From Sindora glabra (lineage: Eukaryota > Streptophyta > Magnoliopsida > Fabales > Fabaceae): 64,000 bases of DNA. Of the stretch, positions 12,701 through 23,645 are shown one piece after another; position 1 is the first letter of the stretch, and each line of letters begins with the position of its first letter. A program made the position numbers and the translations under genes. The stretch covers positions 20,029,866 through 20,093,865 of the forward strand of contig CM035227.1 of assembly GCA_020226215.1 (NCBI GenBank), in the 5' to 3' direction. The notes below the pieces were generated by a model. The model saw only the letters and a program-made list of their open reading frames with translations, was not told the origin of the DNA and searched no databases.

Positions 12701-13172
12701 CAAATACTCAAATCAATTTATTTGCTTAAATTAGTAATCAAACTTGATCAAACAAATAAAGACACCTAGATTAACTAAAAGTTAATCAAAAAATTATTTA
12801 TCAAGCAACCTCTGTGACCATTAAGAAAATCTACTCCCTTTGAAGTGCTAAAAAATAATTTATTATTTTCAATTCTAAAATTCTATCTCAAAATGTTAGG
12901 GTACGCACAAAGTAAAGTAAGGAGAGATGCCCTTGGTTTCTACAATTGTAGAACTCAATGACAATGAAGAATCATCTATATATTACTCTAATGGGTTGGT
13001 TTTATCATAATGTTCAATTCCCTCTGAATTAATTTTCCTCCTCAAATTTTTGTTTTCCCTCTCCAAAAAAGGCCATGTTTGTATTTTTAATATATTTATG
13101 GTTAAAAAATAGATCAATTCGGGTAGAGTGCACTTCGCTTAAAATATAAAGAGTTATATGCATTTCTTTCCG
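9771..13172. other. AT-rich intergenic region
   Basis: No gene recognised. A run of 13 C residues lies at 10218-10230, followed by short CA and TA runs. Two short GC-richer islands (about 10480-10560 and 10905-10965) carry no motif I know. The + frame at 11033-11233 (66 codons) has no recognisable domain. Between about 11840 and 12810 the outer segments are weakly complementary (TTTGATAATTAATTGATTA-like at left, its complement-like form at right), suggesting a very old foldback element. Confidence 0.45.
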
Positions 13173-13512
13173 GTGGCATTTGGTTCGCGAAATATTTTTA
13201 ATATTTTTGAGAATGTTTTTAAATAATATCATATTCTCATGTTTGGTTCAAGATTTGAAAAAAAATACTCGGGAGTGTCATATTTTTGAGAATCTTTTTG
13301 ACCTAACATTCTCTCAAAATATTCTCATAGAGAGAGGTAAGTATCTCAGATTTTCATGAAATAAAAATGTGATATTAAAATATTTTAAAAAAATTTATAG
13401 TGAATCAAACATAAGAATATTATATTTTCGTTAATTAAATTCTCAAAAATCATATTCTCAGGAACATACATTTTCCTGAGAATATAAGATCGCATGAATC
13501 AAACGCCATCTT
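13173..13512. mobile_element. Foldback MITE, about 340 bp, GGCGTTTGGTTC-type ends
   Basis: The left end GGTGGCATTTGGTTCGCG and the complement of the right end (AGATGGCGTTTGATTCATGCG) match. Both arms repeat ATATTCTCA/GAGAAT words that pair with each other. Ends of the form GGCGTTTGGTTC are typical of plant MITEs. I cannot find a clean target duplication, so exact borders and superfamily remain open. Confidence 0.6.
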
Positions 13513-14982
13513 AAGGTTAAAGAATTATATGCCCATGATTCAAAATATTGGAGACTTTAATGTATTTTAACCTAACTTTTATGAAAAATGAAAAATAGTT
13601 TAAGTATAAAAATAAGTTTTAAAATTGAGTTTTGAATTTTTTTATATCTATTAAATTAAATTTTATAAATTTACTCTATTATCTTATATTTAATGATAAT
13701 GTTCTTAATTTCCATTCAAAATTTAATTTCAAATCCCATTTTTTGTACATAAAACATTACTCAATTTCTACATGCTAAAGTTTTGTAAACACTCATTGTA
13801 AAATCTTCCAGCGGCTTAATACCTATTGTCAGAGTCAGTCAAAGCGGGGGGAAAGCAATGTAAGAAAATAACTTTAGTTTTATTATAACTTTTACTCGAC
13901 ATATTTTAATAAGTTAGTGATTCTGACATCATGATTTATGATGAGTGAATCTTAAAATGAAGGAGACAATTGTCTAATTTATTAACAAACAAAGAGTCCT
14001 GCAAAAGCAATAATGATATATGCATTAAAAATAGATTTAAAATTAAGTTTTAAATATAGATTAAGAACTTTCAATTAATATAAAATGGTAAAATAAATAT
14101 ATAAAATTTAATTTAATAATATAAAATATTTGAAATTTAATTTTAAATTTATTTTTTGGTGTATATAGAATTTTTGTTAAAAAAGAAAAGGAGAAGAAAT
14201 ATTTGGATAATGTACACAGCGAATGTTTACAATTTGTTTGGCAAAACACCCCCCTGACCACGTTACTTTTTTTATTCGGAGTCAAATGGGCATGCGTAAC
14301 AACGTAAATTTCATTTCATATTCACAACAAAGAAACAGCAATTGTCTCAACCTCGTAGTATTGCAGACTGACAAGCACAAAAGCAGCCTGATGATTATAA
14401 AACCACATGACACATTAATATGTATGCATCTCAGTCATTGGTACAAAGTCAGACCATTACCGTCCTCTTTAAGGGGTATCATAGCTAAAATTAAAAAGTT
14501 AATTATAATATTGCTTTCTTTTTCTAAGAGGATAATGTTGTAGCAATCGGTACTAATAGATGAATAAGAAGCCAGTGATGATTAAGTAATTATTGGACAC
14601 AGCTTATAAGTCAAATCAGTTTGTCATAACCATTTATCCATTATATTATACACACACAAAATCATCCATTCCGTGTTAGGGGGACCGTCATACGGAATTA
14701 GAAGTAAAAACAACTTGTCCTATGGAATATATATCAACTCAATACCGCAGAAATTGATGTTACTAATTGGTACTTAGATAGCACATATGCATCCCTAAAA
14801 TTTGTCATGTATATTATTCTTGAACAACCGCGTTTATGATTAGAACTAGCCATATTTACACAACTCTTTCTTTTAACTAGTTGACTCCAACTTTCATATT
14901 TGGCCTAATTAATTAATCAAGAAATGGTAATTATTGATAATAAGGGCTATAACTCACTCCATACAAGTACAAGCCAAGTACT
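13513..14982. other. Intergenic, 3' flank of the broken subtilase
   Basis: No gene is recognised. The part from about 14420 to 14870 is clearly related to 21200-21560: shared blocks include AAGGGGTATC, AATCATSCATTCC, CTTTGGAATATCAACTCAAT-like and AATTTGTCATGTATA, in the same order and strand. It is therefore ancestral 3' flank of this subtilase family rather than random spacer. Confidence 0.65.
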
Positions 14983-17248
14983 TCAGCTCTGTGACGGTAC
15001 TGATTGAGGGTTGAGGCGAGTGAGGACAATAGGGCTGTGGACCATGTGTTTGGGGTCCACCCATGTGATGCCCAAAAGCTACTTTCTTCTTCATCCGACC
15101 CTCTATTCTCAGCTTGTAGCTTTTGCTTCTCGTTCTTTTCCTTGAAAAACAACTTGTCTGGAATCACGCTGACCTCAAATCCTTTAATGGGTGTAACAAC
15201 TGCTTCATACAGTGACTCTCCCTCCCCAACATTCGTAACCATCCTGTGAAATTCTTTTACCACCCTTCTCGATTTTGGACAAGACTCATTGCCATCGAAA
15301 AATGAAATAAAAGACGGATAGTTGAGGTCCAAGGACTTGTTCGAGCAATTGTTTTCACCAGATCTCGTTATAATTGAGATATTTTTCTCGGAATAGTTCA
15401 GTGCGCAAAGAAGATTTACATAATCTTCTATTCCCGCATCATATACGAGTCCAGGATCGAGTGCTTTGTTGGGGTTGACATGACCAGCTCCGATGGCTGG
15501 AGGAGATGCCTCTTTGTATTCATCAGCGATATCTTTGATGAATCCTCCAGTGTTGTCGAATGCGTCCGATGTTGTCATTATGGCTGATCGAATGGCTGCT
15601 GGGCTCCAATCAGGATGCGCTCCCTTCAAAAGTGCTGCAACTCCGGCAACATGCAGGCAGGACATGGATGTCCCACTCAACAACTTGAAGTTGCTGAAGA
15701 GTTTCAGTCTTTTTGTCTTCATCGCCGGAACTATTGGGGGCCATGCAACTAATATTGACATCCCAGGAGCCAAAACATCAGGCTTTAACACAAATGGACA
15801 ACTCGGTCACGGCCCTCTTGAACTGTAACTATCCACACTCGGAGCGGTTCTGATACCCAAAGTAGTCATCTTGAAAGCCATCCCTGCTTTCGGTGCAGAA
15901 GTTTTCTTGACGTAATCTTTCACAACTTCTCCGTCCTTCGGATTCAAGAAGATGGAGGGGAACTCTGCAAACTGGAGCAAGGATTTTATTTGAGTACTGT
16001 TTGATATAAGCACACCAGCTTCAACTTTTGCTTTGTTGAGTTTATTCACTTGCTCGCCGACGGTTTGGTTCCTGCCTTCGCATACCACAATCTTGTTCCT
16101 CAATTTGATGAGATCCTTCCTTCTGCCACACCGGCCCATGGAAACAATTGGAATTTTCTGACTCGCCGAGAATGTTCCTGTGACTGAAACTCCGTTGCTA
16201 AGCTTCAATGCCCCCCGAAATTCGCGGTCCACGGTACCGGCAGCCACAGTTATAACCCAAGGCGTTCCGTTGCGCAAATCTACAAGATCGGGACCAGCGT
16301 TGCCTGCTGACGTAGACACGAAAATGCCTTTCCCAACAGCTGCAAATGTGGCTATAGCTATAGGGTCTTCGTACAAAGGCGCCACATCTCTTCCGAACGA
16401 TAATGAAAGAACATCAACTCCATCAGAGATTGCACTGTCTATAGCTGCTATTACGTCGGATGAGTAGACGGGTCCCAGCCAAAAGACCTTGTACATGGCC
16501 ACCCTAGTCTTCGGAGCTACTCCGGAAGCTGAGCCGGCGGCATAGCCAAAGTATGATGCACCGTCAACAAAACTCCCAGCTGCAGTGGTTGAAGTGTGAG
16601 TCCCGTGACCATCAGTGTCACGGGTTGAGTTCATGGTGATGGTAATGTTGGGATTCTTGGCCACAAATCCTCTGTTGAAGGACTTAGCGCCGATGAGCTT
16701 CTTGTTGCACATGGATGAATTGAATTGAGTCCCGTTTTCACAGTACCCTGTCCATCGCGAAGGGATTTCCGACAAACCATCATCTTTGAAACTCTCACTT
16801 TCTGGCCAAATCCCGGTGTCCACCAAACCAATGATGACATCTTCGCCGTATTCTTGCGGCCGGCCATGCGCCAAAGTTGGGATTTAGGCCAATGAAATGG
16901 GTCGAGTGTGGAGTGTCTAGTTTCAATGGCAAATCCCGAATTGCAGAAACATAGCCTGGAGTGGTTTTCAGGGCTTGGAGCTGTGCTGAAACCATTTATA
17001 ACATGGTTATAGCTATAGATAAGCTTAGAAGATAAAGAGGTTGCAGATGGGACGACTTGAGGATTATGGAAGGAGGTGAGAATGGCCATGTGCCAGCTGT
17101 GCTGGCTGGAGAAGGCTTTAGGCATCGCTGATGAGTCCATGTGGATTATGTAATTGTCAGACTCTGCCAACCTTGAAACTGCAAGGTGAGGGACTGTGAT
17201 GAAGAATAACCAACAAATGAGAAGCATAGGTGTAGCCATGGCTGACAT
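14983..17248 (-). pseudogene. Broken SBT1-type subtilase (sister of the intact copy at 30.8-33.1 kb)
   Basis: Collinear over its whole length with the intact subtilase on the same strand. The catalytic segments are still readable: GLVDTGIWPES (Asp), DGHGTHT (His), STSAGNAGP (oxyanion Asn) and LSGTSMSC (Ser). Lesions seen by comparison with the intact copy are: a 17-bp deletion near 16985 that ends the propeptide frame; one extra base near 16850; a TCA-to-TGA nonsense change at 15807-15809 after SSRGP; one extra base near 15115 that scrambles the C-terminal fibronectin-like domain; a 6-residue in-frame loss in the PA-domain region; and Pro to Leu next to the catalytic Ser (SCLHVAG). The start at 17248 (MSAMATPMLL...) gives a signal peptide. 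Four independent breaks make sequencing error an unlikely explanation. No functional product is expected. Confidence 0.92.
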
Positions 17249-17293
17249 TTTTTAAACTAATAATGGTTTAAGAATGCAACTGTGGAGCTGTGG

Positions 17294-17301
17294 TATTTAT
17301 A
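17294..17301 (-). promoter_or_regulatory. TATA box of the broken subtilase
   Basis: On the minus strand this reads TATAAATA, 46-53 bases upstream of the ATG. The intact copy has TATGTATT at the aligned place (about 33150), inside an otherwise shared CTCTCTAT context. The dead copy therefore keeps the better core promoter. Confidence 0.6.
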
Positions 17302-20300
17302 GAGAGAAAATAGTCACACTGGGGTCTATATAGTCGCCGCACCAAGGAATTTTGTGTTGTATAGTGCAAGTGTTCAAAAGATAACATTTTTTCATTGCAC
17401 AATATAAGAGTTCATTTTTTTAACAAATTTGTGCAAAATATTGCTAGTTTTACTAAAAGGTTAATACAAAGAGGCCACAATATATTTAAATAAAAACTAG
17501 ATTATAATTTATGTGATGCACGGATTACAATTGGTTTCATTTTTAAATAAATTAAGATAAAAATAAATAAAAAAGGTAATCTAAAGACTATAACAATTCA
17601 TGTATGTACGGATTATTATTTATAAATAAAATTATAATTTTATGTAATTCATAAATTATTATGTTAATGCTTTGTAATTTCAAGAATAAAATTGATGATT
17701 TTATTATAATAAAAATTATAAAATTTTTAGAATAATAATTATTTAAACAGAGTTAATATTAGTATATATACTATTTTTAGATTTATATGAAAATATTTTT
17801 TTCATACTAACAATAAGAAAGTTTAAACTTAGAAACCCTATTTAGGATAATAAAATCAAAATAGATAAAGAAAGTAAATGATTTCATTAAAAATTTGCCC
17901 TCTGTGTAATGTACAAAATGCTAGTGATATTTTTCTATGAGAATACTTGAGTTGATGCAAAAGGAAAAAAAATGTGAGTATAGCGTTCCCTTTGTATTTT
18001 TATAGGGCACAACGTAGCGAGAAGAAAGCTCGTTTCACAAGAGGGAAAAAAAATACAAAACATTAATGTCTTTTTAGTTACATGAGAATAAGAATGTTGG
18101 AGTCTTAAGCCTTATATTTGTGAAGTTAATTTTCTTTTACCACTTGAATACATATTTTTTCTCTATGATTAAATTTAGAGCAAAATATATAGTTATCTCT
18201 TGAATTTAATTGAAATTATATAGATTTCTCATTCAATTCCAAATCCTCAGTTTTATAAAAATATTGCTACTAATCTCATTTTAAAAAATTTTATTGAGAG
18301 ACTATTATCTTAACTGTTAGGTCCTCATCAAAGGTCAAATGACTATTTTGTGAACTCCTTTATTTGTCTCATTTGATTAGAATTGCGTTTTAACATATAT
18401 TTTTTTCCATTATCGGAAGGAAAGGTTATATGAGAAAGAAGAAATTGAATTAATTTTTTAATTAAAAACAATTTTTTAAAAATCTTTCATCAATCTAATT
18501 TTCATTTTAGAGATATAAAAAGATTAGAAGTGCAAATAAATTGAATTGAATAAAACATTTACATATTTAAGATAGAACTCATAAAAAATAAAGGTGCATG
18601 AACCTAAACCAAACTTTATTAAATTTGAATAATTCGGACTTAAGTTTGTGCTTGAACCTAGCACAAGTTCAAGCCCAAACCTAGTATAAGAGCAAATAAA
18701 TTTATATAGATTTATTCAAATAGTATCTTTTTAGGTTTTAATTTCTCATCAAATTTAAAATATTCAAATTTGAACTTAAGTTATTAATTGTATGAATATA
18801 ATCAAGTTTACACAATCTTATTTGAATAATTTGTTATTTCACATAAATTTGATTATATGAAATTTTATCCTTCCCAAATAAATTAAATATTAATTTTTTA
18901 TTTCATTTTACTTATCAATAAATTTTTTTGTGGATGTTAAATTTATTAAAAAATATCTACACAATTATCAAATAATACCAATAATTATACTTAGCAAAAG
19001 TTAATTATTTTAACCAAAGTTCATCTAACCTCAACAAGTACTTACATAAGTGAATTTTTTACATACTGTATTATTTGTATATAATATAAAAATAAAAAAT
19101 ATATTTTTATTATTAATTTTTTTTAAACTTATGAAAAGTTCGAGTCAAGTAATATAAAATTTAAGTTCGATTTGTATATTGATCAAATTTAACTCATTTA
19201 AAATTAAACTTGAATCGAATTTTTTGTGAATCAATGTCAAGTTATTTACAAATAACTTTCGAAGACCTTGTCCAAATTAAGTTTGCTAAATGTTCTCTTC
19301 TTATAGATACAGTGATGGTATTAAACAAATTTTATTGCTTTTTTTATAATGATGTTTTACGTTCCGTCTATTTCTTTTTGGGGTTAAACATTAAGCTCTT
19401 TTCCATCAAATAATTATTGCTTTTACTTTTCCTTTTTCCTTTTCTAATTTTGTAAAGCATATCAATAAACTTATCATCAGATTTATGAGTCAATACTTTC
19501 ATTTTTCTATGAGAAGTTACATAAATATTTTTGAGAAATTATAATTGATACGTTATTTATCTGTTATATGATATATCAAGAATGCTATTTATAATACAAA
19601 TACCTATATCAAATATATGCATAACAATTCTAGCTACATAATTATTTAACAGTAATATAATTACAAGAATTTTGACATGTTAATTACATCTCATATTTGT
19701 TAAATAATTTGTTGTTATTATTTGGTTATATCCTAAACCCTTACAAAACCTATACATTAAGTATACATCAAACTTGTTTATAATAGCCACACGATACAAA
19801 TAAAGTAATCAGCACATCCAAAGTGATTAAAAATTATTGAAATTATAGATAATAATAGAATAATAGAAATAGAACAGAGTTTCATATTGTAACGAACCTT
19901 TAAGCCCAAAATATCATACATTTTGGGGGGAAAATTTTTTTAATATTTATGAGTATTTTGGGAAAATGACAAGAGAACAGAGTTTCTAACATTTGTTTCT
20001 GATACTATTTTGTGAAAAAAAAAAAGGGAGATATTTTAAGGAATAATTTCAAAGTGGGATATAATGAGAATAGGTTTGTCCAAAGGAGGCATTGAGGTCA
20101 AGATGCATCCAGAGAGGTTCACATGACCAAATTATTTGTAAATTCACAATCACGAATTTGGGAATGTTTGTAACTTGATAAGCAAAACATCTTTTTGACC
20201 ACGAATCTTTAGAGGGAGTGTTAATGGTGCGCAACCAAAATTTAGAGTTTGAACCTTTTTTTTCATTTATATAATTCGGTATAGATCAATAAATTTAAAC

Positions 20301-20604
20301 TCTTAATTTTAATGGTGCGCAATAAAATTTCCTATCTTTATATTGAGTATGCATAAGTTAAATCATGGATTCAAGCCATCTAAAATACATCTATAACCCG
20401 ACCTATGAAATGCTTATAAATAGGTAGATAAAAAGAATTCAAAAGGTTAGTTAACAAAAAGAAAAATTCAATAAAATCATTAAGAAACTCTCTTTTTTCT
20501 TTGAATAAAAAGGAGATTTAAGCAGTAAAAAAATTATCTTTCTATGTAATTACCAATATGACCAGTAAAAATAAACATCGAACTTCTAATATTCTAATTG
20601 AAAA
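17302..20604. other. AT-rich intergenic region
   Basis: No gene recognised. Two stretches with repeated ATGCACGGATTA/TGTACGGATTATTA words (17505-17620) look like an old repeat. About 18590-19240 consists of degenerate AAGTTCAAGC / TTGAATCGAA / TCGAGTCAAG words, a type of low-complexity sequence often found inside plant hAT relics. A similar composition recurs at 45490-45960. Confidence 0.45.
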
Positions 20605-20794
20605 AAATTATATAAATTTTTTTGTATTTTCTTGTTGGAAAAATATGAAAGGATATGAATCGGATTCATACATATTGAAAAATATGAAAGAATATGAATC
20701 AGATTCATAAATACCAATAAAATATATATGAATTCGATTTATATCCTTTCATATTTTTCCAACAAGAAAATACAAAATTTTTTATATAAATTTC
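20605..20794. mobile_element. Foldback (MITE-like) element, about 190 bp
   Basis: The left arm (20605-20670) and right arm (20725-20794) are nearly perfect complements: TTGTATTTTCTTGTTGG...ATGAAAGGATAT on the left answers ATCCTTTCATATTTTTCC and AACAAGAAAATACAA on the right. The hairpin is long enough to be a small-RNA source if transcribed. Target duplication not evident. Confidence 0.7.
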
Positions 20795-21004
20795 ATTGCA
20801 CATAAGAAAAATTCAATATCCTTATTTATATAAAAATTATATATTTATCTTTCCATCGCATAACGAAATTTTTTTATATTTTTCTAAATGCTTTTAGATT
20901 TTTCTAACAAGTAAATACAAAAATTTTTATAGAAATTTCATTGCACATAAGAAAAATTCAATATCCTTATTTATATAAAAATTATATATTTATCTTTGCA
21001 TAAC
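20761..21004. repeat. About 100-bp direct repeat, period about 145 bp
   Basis: Bases 20761-20865 and 20906-21004 are near-identical direct copies. Both run from AACAAG(A/T)AAATACAA through TTTCATTGCACATAAG to TTTATCTTT...GCATAAC. The first copy contains the right arm of the foldback element, so the arm and its flank were duplicated together. Confidence 0.85.
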
Positions 21005-21199
21005 ATAACCAAAACATGAAAAGGTGAAAGGAAGATAATTCAAATTAAAAAAAAATCAATTTCACTTTGTATTCACAATAAAAAAAAGCATTTTGGTTTT
21101 TATACTTGAAATACATGAGAAATAAATTTCCATCTTGGTACTTTAGATTGACAAACAACCTATGATTAGATTTATGAGACTATCCAGAACTTACAAACT

Positions 21200-21560
21200 A
21201 TCGTGAACACATGCACCTTAGTCATTGATGATGCCCAGTTGGATCCCCTACTCACCACCCTCTATTGAAAAATTCTTACCCTTTATAAGGGGTATCTTGA
21301 TTAACTAAAATTAAAAAATTATTTATAACACTTATCCATTAATATACATACAAAAAAATCATGCATTCCATGTTTGGAGGGCATTCACACTAAAAATATA
21401 TAGAAAAACAACTTTGTCCTTTGGAATATCAACTCAATAGCACATGCATGCATCCCTAGTTGTAACCTCTATACAATCTTCTGCATCACTAGAATTTGTC
21501 ATGTATAGTATTCTTAAGCAATTACATTTATGATTAGACCTGGCCATGTTTAGGGTCATT
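21200..21560. other. Orphan 3'-flank block of a lost subtilase copy
   Basis: This block is collinear with 14420-14870, the sequence just downstream of the broken subtilase. Shared words in order include TAAGGGGTATC, ATCATGCATTCC, CTTTGGAATATC, AATTTGTCATGTATA, TTTATGATTAGA and the CCATGTTTA/CCATATTTA end. In the other copy the subtilase stop follows within about 120 bases. Here no subtilase coding sequence follows; a hAT-like element begins 47 bases on. Confidence 0.75.
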
Positions 21561-21606
21561 TTTTTAAAGGAAAAGGCAGACAAAGATAAAGGAATATGAT
21601 TTAAAT

Positions 21607-22554
21607 TAGAAGTGGGCAAAAAATTAGCAATCGATGAAATTCGATAGCTATAATCCAAAAAATAATGAATGAAAGTTGATTAAAGGATACAAACAGGTGG
21701 TGACGAGTGAAAATTTAAGTAATTTCCTAAATTTTGATCAATATTGGATGCAAAAATGCTTATCCGAAACAAGCCAAAATTCAACCGAAATCCTATAAAA
21801 TACTTTTCATTTCTTACATTATTATAGGTGCTAGTCTGTTCATGTGGGTTTGTGATTGTGGAGTAACTAGAGTTATTCTCGAAAGAAGAATTTGAATATT
21901 GGAAGGGCAAATAAGAAAAATATGCATTGAAGACTATGAAAAGGGAGTCTAGTCTATCTAGAAGTATAGTGTCATCATTTCTCTTCTAGATGGGTCATTC
22001 TATGACCTGAAACCCTTCTTTTTTTCCTTTCAGCAACATAAAACTAGCAATTATTTTTCATTCATTTTCCTTTTAATTCATAATATAGAAACATTTCAAA
22101 GCCTTCACCTTCCTTATCCTTCTGTTCTAATCCACTAACCACCAACATAGCAACATTTACTAGTGAACTTTTTCATTCTCATCTCGACTTTAATTGTGAT
22201 TGCAAACAAAGTCCATTATAAAGATTGCGAACCAACATCTCCATGGAGCAAAGTTATGGATCCATACCATCACCGTAACGGTAAGCTTCTTATATAACTA
22301 AACTTAACATGAGTTTTCATGGTTGATTAATTGGCCATTGAGTGCTTATTTAATTGTTAAAGAAGTAAAATTTTCGTAAAGAACATAAATTGTATTTAAC
22401 CAAGGCAAACTGACATAAACTGCATGATGCAGTTAAACTCAACTTTGATATTTTGTTTGGTCAATTTTGGTTAACAAAAATGTACTCATTATTTGATTTG
22501 GTCGGTGAGCTAAAGTGTTTAAAATCGATCTAATCCGACCAATGCCCACCTCTA
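21607..22554. mobile_element. hAT-like non-autonomous element, 948 bp
   Basis: The left end TAGAAGTGGGCA (21607-21618) and the complement of the right end (TAGAGGTGGGCA, 22543-22554) match at 11 of 12 bases. ATCGAT words lie inside both ends. The flanking 8-mers are ATTTAAAT (21599-21606) and GTATAAAT (22555-22562), agreeing at 6 of 8 positions, as expected for an aged hAT target duplication. The interior has no transposase-like frame; short frames at 21680-21910 and 21434-21658 are not recognisable. Borders are good; superfamily is inferred from ends and duplication length. Confidence 0.68.
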
Positions 22555-22562
22555 GTATAAAT

Positions 22563-23426
22563 CTAGGGGAGTTTTTTTTAAGTGAAAAATGTTTTTCTGA
22601 ATTTATTTTTCTAATTCTTTTACATTTAGAAATAATAGAAAGTTTATTAATGAAAGTTAGTTCTACTCAATAGAAAATGATGGTATATTTAATGGACAAT
22701 GATTTTTCCTTTCAATTAAAGTAAGAATTTTTTCTTTTAAATTAAAGGAAAACATTTTTTAAATTAACAATCTTACTCTTAATTTCTACTTTCCTTCCTT
22801 CTTCTCCATTATATTTTCTATCTTTCTCTCTTTACCCTCTTTTCTACTTCAATTTCTTCTACCTCTACCTCTCTTTTTATGGCTCTTCCATTTCTTTTAT
22901 GTTTACTGCTCTTTTTTAACTCATTCTTGTATTTTTCTTTTCTTTTTTCCCCTCCTCTCTCATCCTTTTTGTTTATTATCTCTTTATCAATCTCTTCTTC
23001 CATCACTTTCTCACACTTTCTTATCTCTCTCCTTTAAATCCTATAAATATATTAAAAATTATGTTAAAAAAGTATTTAGACAATTATGAGAATTGATAAA
23101 TGTGATTACTAAATTTTAGATAAAATCAAATGAATATGAATTAATTTTATGAAGAAATGACAAAGATGAAAAAATTTAAATATTCTTCGTTAGAAGTTAT
23201 TTTTAACAAAAAGTATACTTAACTTTTGATTTTTACTATTAAAGATTTTTTTACTCCTATTTTGTTAATATTATAATGATAAAATAATTATTATACAACT
23301 TAACTTCAAAGATAAATTTTGCATATATACTACATTATTTTTCAATAAAGAAACAGTTTCCTTTTATATACCAAAAAGGAAAAAAATATTTTCTATTATC
23401 TTTCTAGAGAGCAAAAAAATCAATTT
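22563..23426. other. Intergenic with a 250-bp polypyrimidine tract
   Basis: From about 22785 to 23036 the + strand is almost pure C/T (TTCCTTCCTTCTTCTCC, CTACCTCTACCTCTC and similar). The opposite strand reads as a Lys/Glu-rich frame (22818-23006), which is a by-product of the composition rather than a gene. Nothing else is seen. Confidence 0.6.
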
Positions 23427-23433
23427 ACTTTCT

Positions 23434-23645
23434 AGTGAAAACTACCAATTTACTACTTGTAAGATTTTGAAGCCATTAAATCAATACTAAAAATTTTATT
23501 ACATCAAATTAATATCAATTTAAAAAATGTCATTCCAAATTAATACCACCATTAGTCCCTAGTAATCCTACATGGTTATTAAAATTGCTAATGTGAATTT
23601 AATATTCTGGTTAGCAAAATAGTACAAAAAAATAAAAGAAGCCAA
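23434..23645 (+). repeat. Left terminal inverted repeat of the MULE
   Basis: It aligns base for base with the complement of 30385-30591 with moderate divergence. Shared stretches include AAACTACCAATTTA, TTACATCAAATTA, CCAAATTAATACCA, ATCCTACATGGT and AGAAGCC. About 210 bp is close to the length of classical Mutator ends. In a live element these repeats hold the transposase-binding site and outward promoters. Confidence 0.88.

Noticed and set aside
15004..16467. Several + strand frames across the broken subtilase
   Set aside because: Antisense shadows; the same shadows appear across the intact copy at 30799-31051 and 32003-32290.
22818..23006. Lys/Glu-rich 62-codon minus frame
   Set aside because: It arises from a polypyrimidine tract on the + strand; low complexity, no start context or conservation.
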